Shown here: in pieces, positions 34,237 to 45,534 of the stretch
Numbering within the stretch: the first letter of the stretch is position 1
Layout: every line of letters starts with the position of its first letter
Assembly (NCBI GenBank): GCA_036365515.1
Contig: CM070873.1
Span: 192,812,604 to 192,876,603, forward strand
DNA: 64,000 bases
Direction of reading: 5' to 3'
Source of the DNA: Torymus aiolomorphi
Taxonomy: Eukaryota; Arthropoda; Insecta; Hymenoptera; Torymidae
The notes under the pieces: model-generated
The model's input: the letters and a program-made list of their open reading frames with translations, nothing else
Database searches by the model: none
Told to the model about the DNA's origin: nothing
Program-made: the position numbers and the translations under genes

Positions 34237-34312
34237 GTAAGTAAAAAAATTTTTAATATTTTTCCTAAACTTTTTTTAAAAATTTAGTTCTCTAAAAACA
34301 TTTTTTTTCCAG
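34237..34312 (+). other. Polymerase intron 1
   Basis: 76 bp, GTAAGT donor, T-rich tract and TTTTCCAG acceptor. Removing it keeps the frame between exon 1 and an acidic exon 2 (phase 1). Confidence 0.75.
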
Positions 34313-34935
34313 CCTTAGAAGATTTATTGCGCGACAGCGATTATGATAGCGAAAATATCGAAGCTGATGACGAGGAGAGCAGCGACGCCACTCACTTTGA
34401 GTGGAATGCAGATGATACACCGTCTCAACCAGGGCCGTCTGGGGTGGCAGCGGTTCGGCCCGCACTGATGGACGACAAAATCCTGTAGCTCGCAGGCTAT
34501 CGTTTGACACTGATAGCGACGAGGCTCTAGATAGTAGCCCGCAGCAGCAGCAGCAAATCTGGGTTGCCGCCGTACACAACGCACCTCTTTCCGTCGATAA
34601 TCAGCCTACAGAAGCGGTGTCTGACAGCGAAGAGGAGCTCCCCGTAAGCCCGAACCTTATTAATGCGGAGGACCATGAAAGGGCGAATCTAGAAATGGAG
34701 GCGGCAGAAAATGAGCGCGAGTATATACTGGAGGCGTTATCGCCATACATGGAGCCGGGGGAAGCCGTTCACCGGGCGTTTTTAAGCAATCCTCCTCAGG
34801 CGTCGGCAGATGTAGGCATCGCGAATACCGCGGAAAATCGCTACAACATCTTGAGCAATTTTTACCTTGGAGATCCCGGAGCATACGATAATAAATTTAA
34901 CCCGTGGGACGAAGTTCATCTGCGTATAAATGAGC

Positions 34936-35017
34936 GTAAGTTAAATTAATTTTTCTTTTTTGTAATGCAAAAAAAAAAGAGCATGTTGTTGAAAAAAAAA
35001 ATATTTTTCTTTTTTAG
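34936..35017 (+). other. Polymerase intron 2
   Basis: 82 bp, GTAAGT donor, TTTCTTTTTTAG acceptor. The reading frame is continuous across it (phase 1) and enters a well-formed downstream exon with IRHRDSISYHYPYD. Confidence 0.75.
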
Positions 35018-35208
35018 TCATAAGACATCGGGATAGTATATCGTACCACTATCCCTATGACATTCCCGATATACCTGGGGTTTACGAGCGGTTTTTGAAT
35101 ATACTCCATGCACCACGCGCACAGATATTGCGTTGGTTCCATGACCAGGCGGAAAATATATTTTCGCCGTTGTATACGGAAATAGATCTTGCGGATCTAT
35201 TAGTACGT

Positions 35209-35315
35209 GTAAGCGAGAGTTTTCGCGGGCCACCGGAAGAATAGAAAATGACTAAAAAAGAGAAATGTTTAAATAATATTAAAAGCTGACGACCATTCAT
35301 TTTATTCATTTAGAG
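35209..35315 (+). other. Polymerase intron 3 (probable)
   Basis: GTAAGC donor at 35209, a CTGAC branch-like site at 35286, and a TTTAG/AG acceptor at 35313 or 35315. An alternative pairing starting at GTGTAAG (35207) is also frame-consistent. Without splicing, the upstream frame ends at a TAG at 35242. With it, the frame enters the exon that continues to 35807. Confidence 0.55.
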
Positions 35316-38300
35316 GCCCGTCAATCCCCTCTTCAGGTAGGCGCTGGTGAAGGTCGTAGCAGAAGCAACAGCAGACACAGCAGCAGTAGCAGCATCACAC
35401 GCGACGACGGGGCTGACGCTGGGCCCGAGCGGTTTATTATAGCTGCCGAGGGAGAACAGTACATGCGTAGGTTTGCTGTACATGGCCGCACGGTTAGTTT
35501 TAATATACGTGACCCGGCTGCCGGGGAAAACCCTGTATTATGGCTCGAGAAAAGCATTAGAGACATTTACGAATATATTACATCTAACGTTCCACCTAGC
35601 ACATTAATCGGTGTGAGTATTCGTAGTGATCGGTTTGCGCGGGGGCCCGGAGGGTTGTCGTTCAGGCCTATTGAAAATTTCAGTTACTTAGATTTATGGA
35701 ATTTGATAAATTCTATAAGTCAAAGTAACGCAGTTTTAGGTATCGATGACACACTAGCCTTACAAATATATTACGTTGAAATGCCTGTTGGCGCAGGGGG
35801 AGCATGACCAAAACAAGCGCTAAGCATAGGTAGTCTTCGTAAACGCTTGATCGTAACAATAAAAAACGAGGACAATTTATGTTTGCCGCGCGCGCTCATA
35901 GTAGCGAGAGCACACTTAGCTCTTAAAGCATCCGAATGCGCTGCGACACGCGACGAGTGGCGCGTAATCCGCGACGGTCGGCGAAAATTACAGAAAGAGC
36001 GCGCAGAGAAACTCGTGCACGATGCAGGAGTAATTTTACCGCTAGAGGGGTGTGGATTCCGCGAGTCGACGGTGTCGAAGATTTTTTTGCTGCGGAGGGT
36101 ATTGCTATGGTTATATTTGAAAAGTGTAACTTGGGTAGCGGCGAACCTCCGTTATTTGACGGTCGAAACAAGATTCAAGATTTAAATGCACCGCTTCACG
36201 GTGTCATTTATTTAATCTTTGAGGAGCAGTCTAGACACTTTAACGTGATCACTAATTTATTTGTGGCGGCCGGGTAAAAATTTTTTTGCTCTTATTGTAA
36301 CAAGGGTTTTTGCCGTATTCGGCAACACAAGTGTAAACGAACTTGTGAATCTTGCTTTGTTACACCTCCATGTAGGAGTGACGATGTAGAAATGATAGAG
36401 TGCGCAGAGTGCGGCCGTAAATTTTTCGGGCATGGTTGTTTCGTTAATTACAAGCGCGCGGGTTCGTACAAAAAAAATAATCGCAAAGTGTGCGACGTCG
36501 TGCGGCTATGCGAAAATTGTTTAAAAATAGTAAATACGCAGCACAGTCAACACGAGTATGGTATTAGTTATTGTAAATAATGTTCGAAGCGGCAGCCGCT
36601 CAATCATGCATGTTTCATGCAACCAATTGCTGGTGGTGATGGTGGTGGGAACTTGAAAGCGGAAAAAAAATTTTTATACATTTTTTACGATTTTGAGACC
36701 CTTCAGGATACGCCGTATGGAGAAAACGCCCGAATTCACGTGCCGAATCTCTGTGTCGCGCATCAGGTTTGCAAGGATTGCATAGACGTGGACGACCTTA
36801 AAATCATTTGTAGCAAATGTGGCGTGCACGAGTTCATTTTCACAGACGATCCGGTAAAACAGCTCTTGAGCTTGTGCATTCGGGAAAGCACTGAATTTTC
36901 CGAAATTGTATGCATCGCGCACAATGCCAAGGCTTTTGATGCTCAATTCATTTTAAAAGAATTGGCCGAAAACTCTGAGCGCACAGCCCCCAGCGTCATT
37001 TTGAACGGTCAAAATATTACAATGTTGAAGTACGGACGAACCAAGTTTATCGACAGCATCAACTATTTTCAAATGAAATTGAGTGCTCTACCTGCTGCCT
37101 TCGGTTTGCCCGAAAGTAGTAAGAAAGGCTATTTTCCACATCTGTTTAACACCCTCGAGAACCAGCGGTACGTTGGGCCTCTACCAGCGCTAGAGTTTTA
37201 TTGCCCTGACACTATGTCGCCAGCTGAGCGGGCCGTTTTTCTCGAGTGGCATGAAAATACAAGTCCTGGCTATATATTCGACTTCAAAAGGAGATAGTCG
37301 AATATTGCCAGATGGACGTGGAAATACTGAGGCGCGCGTGTATACAATTTCGAAAAATTTTCTTCGAGGTAGGCGAAACCAACCCATTCGTATCAGCGTG
37401 TACAATCGCGTCGGCGTGTTCGTACGTTTTTGGTAAAAATTTTTTAGTTCCGAATACTATAGGAATAATTCCACCGAACGGTTATAGGCGCGCTGACAAA
37501 CACTCGCAAAAATCAATAGAGTGGTTGCTGTACTGGGAGCGCGAGATCGCTCGAGAGATCGTACATGCAGGGAGGACGCGTGAGTTTCGCTTGTCCGAGG
37601 GATTTTTAGTGGACGGTTACCTACCTGCTTTCCCTCCCGGAGAGGGGGAAGCAGCTAAGGGAATCGTTTTTGAATTTCAAGGTTGTTACGTGCACGGTTG
37701 CCCGCGTTGTTTTACGAACAACCGAGAATCGTTAAAAAATAAGTTTAATCAAACGTATGCACAGGCGTACGAAAGTGTACAGTTAAAAGTCGGTCGAATG
37801 AGGAGTCTCGGCTACGAAGTGCGCGAGATGTGGGAGTGTGAGTTCGATGGGATAAAAAGGCAACAGCCCGAGTTCGTACGGTATCTGGATACTCACCCGA
37901 TAATGAGTAGAATAACGCTCAATCCGCGGGATGCGTTTTTCGGTGGGAGAACTGAAAATATAGTCACCTCATGCACTGTAGAGCCGGGTGAAGAGATCAA
38001 ATATACTGATATTTGCTCTCTTTACCCGTATACATGTAAGCGAGGCCGTTTTCCTATCGGTCACCCGCACAATTACATAGGCTCGGAATGCGCCGTGTTA
38101 ACGGATGGCCAGAATAACAATCTCGCGCGCGTCGAAGGGCTCGTCAAATGCAAAATTTTGCCACCGCGAAATTTATTATTGCCCGTGTTACCGGTAAAAA
38201 TGCACGGGCGCCTTATTTTTCGTCTCTGTCGTTCCTGTTGTGAGGAAATGCGTCAGGACGACTGCACCCACGAACAAGTCGCCGAGCGTGAGTTTAGCGG

Positions 38301-39351
38301 GAGATGGGTAGTGCACGAATTACAGAAAGCAATCGAATTGGGCTACAGCGTGACTGAGATATTTGTCATATGGCAATATAAGAGCACGCAGTATGACCAG
38401 TGCAGCGGCGAGGGTGGGTTGTTTGCCGCGTACGTAAATACCTTCCATCGGTTGAAACAACAAGCGAGCGGGTGGCCGTCTTGGTGTACGGACGATACTA
38501 CCAAGGAGCGTTATATTGACGAGTACGAGCGCGAAGAAGGAATAAGGTTAGACCGGGAAAAGATTGAAAAAAATTCGGGTTTACGTTCGGTCGCAAAACT
38601 CTGCTTAAATTCATTTTGGGGAAAGTTTGGGTAACGGTCGAATTTAAAACAAACGAAAGTGGTCAAAACGCGCGAGGGGATGCTGAAACTGCTCACGACG
38701 CCTGAAAAGGAAGTTTTCGACGTGCTATCGGTTAGCGAGGATCTTTTGTACGCAAATTGGCGCTATAAAGAGGACACTGTAGAGTCGTCGCCGAACAAAA
38801 ATGTGGAACTAGCAGCCTACACCACCGAGCAGGCGCGTCTCGAGATTTACTCGTATATAGAAAAGCTTTCGGCCAGCCACGTTCTCTACCTGGATACCGA
38901 TTCGTGTATATTCAAGTGCAGCGAAAAAGACCCTTCAGAGTATAGACCTCCTTTAGGCACCCTTCTCGGCAGCTTGACGGACGAGCTCAAGGGCTACGGA
39001 GAGGGAGCTTATATTACCAGCTTTCTCTCCGGGGGTCCGAAATTTTATGCCTTTCGTGCGCTCGTCCCATCGACCGGCATCACTCACGAGTGCTGTAAAG
39101 TAAAGGGAATTTCTCTTAATAGCGCCAATACGAGCAAGATCAATTTCGCTAGTATCGAGCGCTTGATCGCAGAGTATTTGGATAACGACGACGAGAGCTC
39201 GCCTATCGTTTTGAAATACAATGCGATCAGACGCACTTGCACGCACGAGGTTGTTACGCGCAGCGAAAAAAAATCCTGTTCCATAGTTCTGAGAAAGCGA
39301 AGACATTTCCAACACGACGTTTCGCTTCCTTTCGGCTATAAGCGCAATTGA

Positions 39352-39882
39352 ATAATTGTATATTTTAATGCGATAAATGTTGTAACTTTTGTATATTTTT
39401 CATAATAATAAAAAATGTATTGTAGATATGTAAACTTTTTTTTACGTGTTAATTATTTTCCACCCATATCCCCTCATCCCATATACCTATTCATAGCGGT
39501 AATCAGCTAACCCGCGTGCGCGCGCCGCGGAGATCAACGGAACAATGCGTTAAACACGCAGCGATGGTTGCTTATATCCGCGAAAGTCACCTGATCAACG
39601 CGGTAAATATACTTATCCGCGCGCGCGCGGGCTGGAGTATGCTAATGACTGCGGAAGTCACCACCGCGGTGATATGGTGATCTTCGCGCGCGCGCGCCCG
39701 CCGCCCCGCCACCGCCGCCGCCGCCCCGCCACCGCCGCCGCCGCCGCGGGGATCGTAAATATCGTAACATTGCTATATGCGGAGATGTTTTCCACGTACT
39801 TCATCGTCAGCTGAGCGCGTGAGCGAGTTAAGGGTTTAAAAAAGGCTGCACGCGTGTAATTTTCTTTATTCGAGTCGTAAAC
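39352..39882. other. Polinton spacer before the structural gene block
   Basis: Holds the polymerase 3' end (AATAAT/AATAAA-rich, 39360-39420), then alternating GC runs (39612, 39686) and a CCG triplet repeat (39700-39745). TTTAAAAAA near 39834 is a TATA-like element about 50 bases before the ATPase ATG. No gene. Confidence 0.5.
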
Positions 39883-40537
39883 ATGGACACGCGATGGAAG
39901 CATCCTTTTACTTGCTGCGTGTGCGGCCCCACAGGCTGCGGTAAAACTTTATTCGTTAAAAGCTTTCTCACCTACCTGCCAGAGGTCTACGACGCACGTT
40001 TCGACCGCATCCTATTTTATTACGCCGAATGGCAAGACGCCTACAGACGAGATTTTAAACCCAACGGGCCACCCATCGAGTTTCGAGAGGGCCTTCCACA
40101 GATGGCGGATTACTCGAGTGACAATGAGAAAAAAGTTACTCATTCTTGACGACCTCATGCGTGAATCGTCGAGCGATGTTATTTTAGATTTATTTACAAA
40201 GGGTAGTCATCACAAAAATATTAGCGTAATATTCGTTACACAAAACGTATTTCACAAAGGTAAGGCACAGCGCGACATTAGTTTGAATACCAAGTATCTG
40301 GTATTGTTCAAAAATCCTCGCGAAAGAGCACAAATACAGCACCTCGCGAGACAAATTTTTCCAGAAGATTCGGCTTTTTTACGCGAGGCCTATCTAGACG
40401 CCACGCGTGAACCTCACTCCTATCTTTTTATCGATCTCTCTCAAGCCTGCTTAGACGAGTTTAGATTTCGAGCAAACATATTTCCCAATGCCGGGACGCA
40501 CGTTGCCTACGTGCTCAAGTACTTTAAATCGCGGTGA
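39883..40537 (+). pseudogene. Packaging ATPase (FtsK/HerA, A32-like), one frameshift
   Basis: Starts at the ATG at 39883. The Walker A motif is GPTGCGKT (residues about 16-23) and the Walker B-like motif is LLILDDLM, found in the second frame. The two frames (39883-40149 and 40118-40537) overlap and are out of register, so one shift lies between about 40095 and 40130. Downstream are the family features VIFVTQNVFHKG (sensor-like Q/N) and SLNTKYLVLFKNPRE. Full length would be about 215 residues, normal for Polinton ATPases. In relatives it pumps DNA into the capsid. Its stop touches the next start codon. Confidence 0.88.
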
Positions 40538-40966
40538 ATGAGGCGTGTGTTAATCAGTCGGGAAAAAACTATGGCGCCGATAGGTCGTAAAGCGGTAGCC
40601 TGCGGTAAACATTTCTCGAAAAGAAACCTTGGTCTCTTGAACGCTCTTTGTCATGGGGACAAAAGACACCGCGTTGCTATAGCGCGCACAGCTGATAAAC
40701 CTCTCATCAGATGCATATGCGAGTGTGTGTTGAACGTTTTGCAGGGCGTCGTAAAACTAAGCGATTCCGAAAAGGGCCGATTGCGTAAACATAAGCACAC
40801 GCTGCGTAAGCTGATCCGTACTGGTGATAGAGGCAGCGGTACTTGGAAATCGAAGAAACGTGTCATTATACAAAACGGCGGGTCGTTTTTACCACTCTTA
40901 CTCGCTCCGATCGTAGGAGCGCTTATCTCAAAAATATTTGGCTCGAAACAGGGAGCGAGCTCGTAA
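40538..40966 (+). CDS. Small basic protein with hydrophobic tail, Polinton-conserved
   Basis: 142 residues, ATG directly after the ATPase stop. Central basic helical region with CICECVLNVLQG and LRKHKHTLRKLIR, then the hydrophobic C-terminal segment GGSFLPLLLAPIVGALISK (about 116-134) and a short polar tail. Proteins of this layout (NLL.ALC...CICEC..NVL.G, GGFLP.L.AP) recur in Polinton-like elements of invertebrates and are sometimes compared with adenoviral pX or pVI. A role in membrane or capsid interaction is only an inference. Intact, with no stop. Confidence 0.7.
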   Translation: MRRVLISREKTMAPIGRKAVACGKHFSKRNLGLLNALCHGDKRHRVAIARTADKPLIRCICECVLNVLQGVVKLSDSEKGRLRKHKHTLRKLIRTGDRGSGTWKSKKRVIIQNGGSFLPLLLAPIVGALISKIFGSKQGASS

Positions 40967-40967
40967 G

Positions 40968-41530
40968 ATGATCCTTGTGCCAGAGCCGCCATCGGAGACA
41001 TCGCAATCTAAAGTCATGGAGGAGGAGGAGGGGGCGAGGAATACGAATGAAAAACTCTGCAAACACCAGGTGACCATTTTTCTCGTCTGGATGGTGAAAT
41101 GTACGATGTTTTACGCTCAAAAGCAGCTAGAGACGATTACGAGAAGTGCATAAAATATCTACAGATTTTACGTCGCTATCTTTTCTTCCGTGATAACGAG
41201 CGTAGCGCTGCGCGTGAGGAGCACCCTAAAATAGACGAGGTCGAAGAAGCGCTTGCACCGCTGTCCGAGGACGACATACTCGTGGGCGTACGGAAAGTAC
41301 ACGCGCGCAAAGCGCGTCTCTTGCTTCGCCATTGGAAAGTCACTGTACCCGAGCGTCTCAAGTGGGATAACTCGGGCACCATTACTATAGATGATCGTGT
41401 AATTGCTCGGTCCAATATAACAGAGTTAATCATCGACGCATTGAAAAAGAACAGTAAGGAAGAGGAGGCGCCCGTTGGCCGCATTGAATTTGCAAAATTT
41501 CTCAAAACTTCCGAAACACCGGAAATTTAA
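40968..41530 (+). pseudogene. Polinton-conserved protein of unknown role, frameshifted
   Basis: The start ATG at 40968 follows the previous stop by one base. The first frame (MILVPEPPSETSQS) is lost near 41090. The main part reads in another frame from about 41099: EMYDVLRSKAARDDYEKCIKY, then PLSEDDILVGVRKVHARKARLLL, WDNSGTITIDDRVI and RIEFAKFLKT. A helical, charged protein of this pattern usually sits next to the integrase in insect Polintons. A further lysine-rich stretch (41535-41700) may be its tail in a third frame. Function unknown. Confidence 0.6.
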
Positions 41531-41707
41531 TTAATAATCCAACAGTTTTAAAAATTGGCCAAATATTGACGGATCCTCAGCGCTCGGCCAAACGTCGCCT
41601 ATCCACACCTATACAGCACGAATCACCCCAGCCATCTATACAGACTCGCAGTAAAAAACAAGCGAAAAAAAGTGGCTCACGCTTGGTTTGTAAAATAAAA
41701 AAAAAAA

Positions 41708-42796
41708 ATGACATACGAAAAACAATACTACGACCTTGAGCATGAAGCTGGCTACGCTGGGGCGCGCAATCTTGTGCGCTTGAACGCTAAAAAGGAAAAG
41801 AAAAAAATTTACTCGTGGCTGAGCAATCAAGATGCCTACACGCTCCATCACCCGATATGAAGGCGATTTCCACGATTACGCTACAACGTGACGAACATTG
41901 ACGATGTTTGGGAGGCCGATTTGCTACAGCTCACGACGATAAAAGATTACAAAGACGGTTACAACCACATTCTAGTGGTGATTGACGTACTCGGTCAGTA
42001 CGCATGGGTGGAACCGATAAATGATAAGACCGCGCGCAACGTTGCCGACGCCTTCGCATGGATTATCGACCGAGCACATCCCCGACTGCCTGTATGCGTG
42101 CAAACCGATCGAGGCAAAGAGTTTACCGGTTCAGCATTTCAGGCGCTCCTCCGCCGAAAAGAGACAACATTCAGAGTCGCTCGCAACCCCGACATTAAAG
42201 CAGCTGTGGTCGAAAGACTCAACAGAACGTTACGCGAGCGAATCTGGCGATACTTTTCTCATAGTAACACAAAGAGATACATCGATGTCGTGCAAAAGAT
42301 TGTACACGCTTACAATCGCACGCTACACAGTGGTACGCACATGAGACCTATCGATGTCACAATGTTCAAGGCGCCGACAGCGATCGAAAATTTCGCCAAA
42401 CGCGCGAGCTACAATTATTGACGGCGAGCACCGGCGCTGCCTAAATTCAAAGTGGGCAACCTCATGCGCATCAGTCGAACCAAGAACACCTTTGAGAGAC
42501 GATACAAAAAAAATTTTAGCGAAGAAGTGTTCAAGATAATCCGCGTTTCGACGCGTCAAAATCTCTATACATACGTGCTCGAAGATTTGAACGAAGAAAT
42601 TATCGACGGTTTCTTTTATCCCGAGGAGCTCGTGTTAGTCGGTCACGAACGCCTCGCGCCCGATAACCGTTTCAAAGTCGAGCGCGTCATACGCACAGAA
42701 GGCCGGGGTGCTAAAAAGAGAGCACTCGTTAAGTGGCTCGGTTACCCTGCTAAATTTAACTCGTGGGTAAAAGCAAGCGAGCTTGAAAACATCTGA
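41708..42796 (+). pseudogene. RVE integrase with C-terminal chromodomain, two nonsense codons
   Basis: ATG at 41708. The same frame runs to 42796 but is interrupted by TGA at 41858-41860 and TGA at 42419-42421. Catalytic core: WEADLLQL (first Asp), VQTDRGKEFTGSAF (second Asp), VVERLNRTLRERIW (Glu). The C-terminal domain ends in a chromodomain, FKVERVIRTEGRGAKKRAL with KWLGYP and NSWVKASELENI. The chromodomain may guide insertion by binding histone marks. The two stops are the only visible damage in about 360 codons. Integrase makes the 6-bp staggered insertion seen as GATATT. Confidence 0.92.
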
Positions 42797-42801
42797 AAAA
42801 A

Positions 42802-43605
42802 ATGGAAACAAGCGACTATTTTTATATGGTACTGCCTAGTAACAGCAGCACGACGTATTTTCCCGAAAACACAATATGCTGTTTTACGAGCCAGCTGCAA
42901 CGCGAGATCAAATTACACGGCGAGTGGCACGTGGACCTCGTTGAAATTCACATACCACACAGTATCGTACATTTTCAAGATGACGAAGCGAGTTACACTT
43001 TTTACATGGCTGAGGACAATGGGAGTCTCATCGACCAAAAACTGTGTCGTATACCCGTAGGTATTTACGATTCCCTCGAACAACTAGTAGACGTTATAAA
43101 CTCGGCGAATGACACTTATAGGCATCAAATGCTCGAGCCACTTAAAACTCGTAAGGGGTCTTACATCATAAGACGCAAGTGTGACTGCCCACAAATACAC
43201 ATTACGGATTTCAGCGAAAAAATCACACGTGTATTCGGCTTCGACGAAGCAGGACAAAAAGGTTCGTTTACAACGCTTAATGAGGGTTACCGGGACATTG
43301 CAGCCAACAGGCCTGCCTCGCTTTCTCGAGCCTTGCCCGACCAGATGTACGTCTATACCGATATATGTGAACCTTATACAGTAGGTGTCACCCAAGCTGC
43401 CCTACTGCGCATAGTTTCTATAGACAACTCCAGCTTTAAGTACGGATGCAGTACTGTACAGCGTTTTGCAACCGTTCACTATATACCTCTTCTCTATCAT
43501 AATTTTTGTAGCATCGTTATCGATATAAGAGATCAACATGGGCGACGTATACCATTCGAGTACGGCACGTTGACGGTCACGCTACACTTTAAGCGCAAAC
43601 GTTAA
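42802..43605 (+). CDS. Minor capsid protein (penton-like), intact
   Basis: 267 residues, ATG at 42802, five bases after the integrase stop. N-terminal YFYMVLPSNSSTTYFPENT, central VFGFDEAGQKG, and the C-terminal single jelly-roll strands with YIPLLYHNFCSIVIDIRD and IPFEYGTLTVTLHFKRK, typical of the Polinton minor capsid protein. The length is normal. It opens a tight block with the basic protein and the major capsid protein (gaps of one and two bases). The frame is fully open, unlike the neighbouring enzymes. Confidence 0.82.
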   Translation: METSDYFYMVLPSNSSTTYFPENTICCFTSQLQREIKLHGEWHVDLVEIHIPHSIVHFQDDEASYTFYMAEDNGSLIDQKLCRIPVGIYDSLEQLVDVINSANDTYRHQMLEPLKTRKGSYIIRRKCDCPQIHITDFSEKITRVFGFDEAGQKGSFTTLNEGYRDIAANRPASLSRALPDQMYVYTDICEPYTVGVTQAALLRIVSIDNSSFKYGCSTVQRFATVHYIPLLYHNFCSIVIDIRDQHGRRIPFEYGTLTVTLHFKRKR

Positions 43606-43606
43606 G

Positions 43607-44101
43607 ATGAGACATTACGCGCGCTACTACGACGATCAGCTAGGTGGGGGTGGCGTGAGAAATGTTTTTGGGTTCGACTTTTCAGAGAGGTCGTGGGGTA
43701 GGAGCCTGGTTAGGAGGCCTTTTTCGTCGCATCCTGCCATACATCACGAGCGGGCCAAGGCTGTAGGTAAAGAGACACTACGCGCAGGTATAAACGTTGT
43801 TGACGACGTTGCCAACAGCGGTGTCAATTTCAAGGAGGCTGTAAAATCACGGGCCAAAGAATCTGGACGCAACCTCAAAAGAAAAGCTGCTGACAAAATG
43901 TCGGAAATAATGAAAGACTCGGGATATAAAACAGGCGTGAATGGCAAGCGGCGGCGCCAGTCGAGAAAGAAACACACTCGGACGCGCACGGCAGGCCGTA
44001 AGAAAAAACCCGGCAAAAGAAAGTCCGCTGTAAGAACGAGCAAGAAGAAGAAGAAGAGGAAAGCCCTTCACAACATAAACGATATTTTTGGTCCAAAGTA
44101 A
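43607..44101 (+). CDS. Basic core-like protein, intact
   Basis: 164 residues. N-terminal MRHYARYYDDQLGGGG, the GxGVRNVFGFDFSERSWG region, then KAVGKETLRAGINVVDDV. The last third is very Lys/Arg-rich (GKRRRQSRKKHTRTR and a poly-Lys run at about 146-151) and would bind DNA or act as a nuclear signal. It sits between minor and major capsid genes, as in other Polintons, where a homologue of adenoviral core or pVI-like proteins is expected. The exact role is not known. Confidence 0.7.
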   Translation: MRHYARYYDDQLGGGGVRNVFGFDFSERSWGRSLVRRPFSSHPAIHHERAKAVGKETLRAGINVVDDVANSGVNFKEAVKSRAKESGRNLKRKAADKMSEIMKDSGYKTGVNGKRRRQSRKKHTRTRTAGRKKKPGKRKSAVRTSKKKKKRKALHNINDIFGPK

Positions 44102-44103
44102 AA

Positions 44104-45439
44104 ATGGCCTTTTTACACTCGCACTCTAGCGAGTGCATGTCGAGCGAGCTCGACATTTTCACTCTTCCGGCGACTCAAACGTCGATTGAGAGTAGTAGTT
44201 TTTTACACTATAAACCTGTGTCCTCACTCAGCGACGAAGGAGACGCACCCATAGAGTCCGTCATCCCGAGCGCAAGCGAACATTATATAGATATCGCACA
44301 CACCATGTTCTATGTCAAAGCTAGAATACAGCCGAATGCCGAAACCCCTGCTGAAAACTTAAAAGTTGCCCCAGTAAATAATTTACTGCATTCAATGTTT
44401 AATCAAATCGACGTTTTTCTAAATCAAAAACTCGTTTCTCCACCCAATAATGCATATCCTTACAGAGCATACATAGAGTCACTGCTCAACTACTCGCCAA
44501 TCGCAAAAGAATCACACTTAACGGCCGGATTGTGGTACGATGATACGCCCGGTTTATTCGAAGCCCTGCCGCACATTCAAGGTGAAATATCTAACAAGGG
44601 CGCACTCCATCGTCAGCATTTCACACTCAATGGAAAAACCTTCGACATGATTGGCCATCTGCACTGCGACGTCTTTAATCAAGACAGAATGCTCATCAAT
44701 GGTGTAGAAATGAGAGTACGACTAGTACGAAGCAAAGATGCCTTTTACCTAATGGACGCCTCCGAAAATGGTAAATTCAGCCTGAAAGTAAAGGAAGCCA
44801 CGCTCATCGTTCGACGCGTGAAGATAAATCCGGGATTTAATTGCGCATGCCAATGCTCTCGCTAAAACAACGGCCAAGTATCCCATCACGAGAGTAGAAG
44901 TCAAAACTTTAACGTTTCACGCAGGTATACATGGCGATACCATCGATAATGCCATTCTTGGGCAACTGCCTAAAAGAATAATAATAGGATTTGTCGATAA
45001 TAAGGCATTCAATGGCAATCGAACATTTAACACGTTTAATTTTCAACACTTTTCAATAAATCACCTCTCCCTCTACGTCGACGGGTCTCAAATTCCGAGC
45101 AAACCGTTACAGCCACGCTTTGCTGCTAACGATATTATATTTATAGATGCATTTCAAACCATCTACTCGGGCACAGGTATACATTTCCTCAACAAGGGCC
45201 TTGGCATAAACCATTTCAACTATTCACTGGGCTACTTTCTCACGGCTTTCGAACTCACACCCGATTTATCGGCTCACTGCGCCTCGCATTGGAATCTCGT
45301 TCGCTCCGGTAGCTTACGCATAGAGATGGGATTTGAGACGGCTCCAACGAGTACAATAAATTGCGTTGTTTATGCCGAGTACGATAACGTTCTCGAAATA
45401 GATTCCACCCGCCAAATATTATCCGATTTTAGCGCCTAG
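44104..45439 (+). pseudogene. Major capsid protein (double jelly-roll), one frameshift
   Basis: ATG at 44104. The first frame (to 44865) holds the N-terminal jelly roll with ESVIPSASEHYIDIAHTMFY, NNLLHSMFNQIDVFLN and YPYRAYIESLLNYS. The protein continues in another frame from about 44850 to 45439 with FHAGIHGDTIDNAILGQLP, FNFQHFSINHLSLYVDG and the C-terminal strands SLRIEMGFETAPTSTINCVV. About 445 residues in total, the usual Polinton length. The single shift lies near 44838-44870. Otherwise well preserved. In relatives this protein builds the icosahedral shell. Confidence 0.87.
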
Positions 45440-45534
45440 TCGTTAAAAAGGTGGGGGGACGAGGACTCGAGAGGACGTGGGCGGCGCCCTCAAGCCTCAC
45501 TCTTCTCCCGGCGCTCGCTACGCACACACGTATA

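Larger units (their letters stand above)
33936..39351 (+). pseudogene. Polinton DNA polymerase B, intron-containing, broken
   Basis: Family B polymerase of the protein-primed type, used by Polintons to copy themselves. A long N-terminal extension is spread over four exons (to about 35800), then KNEDNLCLPRAL (35860), a Cys/His-rich region (36290-36580), and the exonuclease with FYDFETLQD (36.69 kb) and AHNAKAFDAQF (36.93 kb). Polymerase motifs are YTDICSLYPY (A, 38.0 kb), KLCLNSFWGKFG (B, 38.6 kb), YLDTDSCIF (C, 38.89 kb) and SGGPKFYAF (39.03 kb). Breaks: in-frame stops at 34071, 35805, 36275, 36578 and 38632; frameshifts near 34480, 36040 and 37290. All catalytic motifs are still readable, so decay is recent relative to the family. 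It is the longest gene of the element and has its own promoter. Confidence 0.92.
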
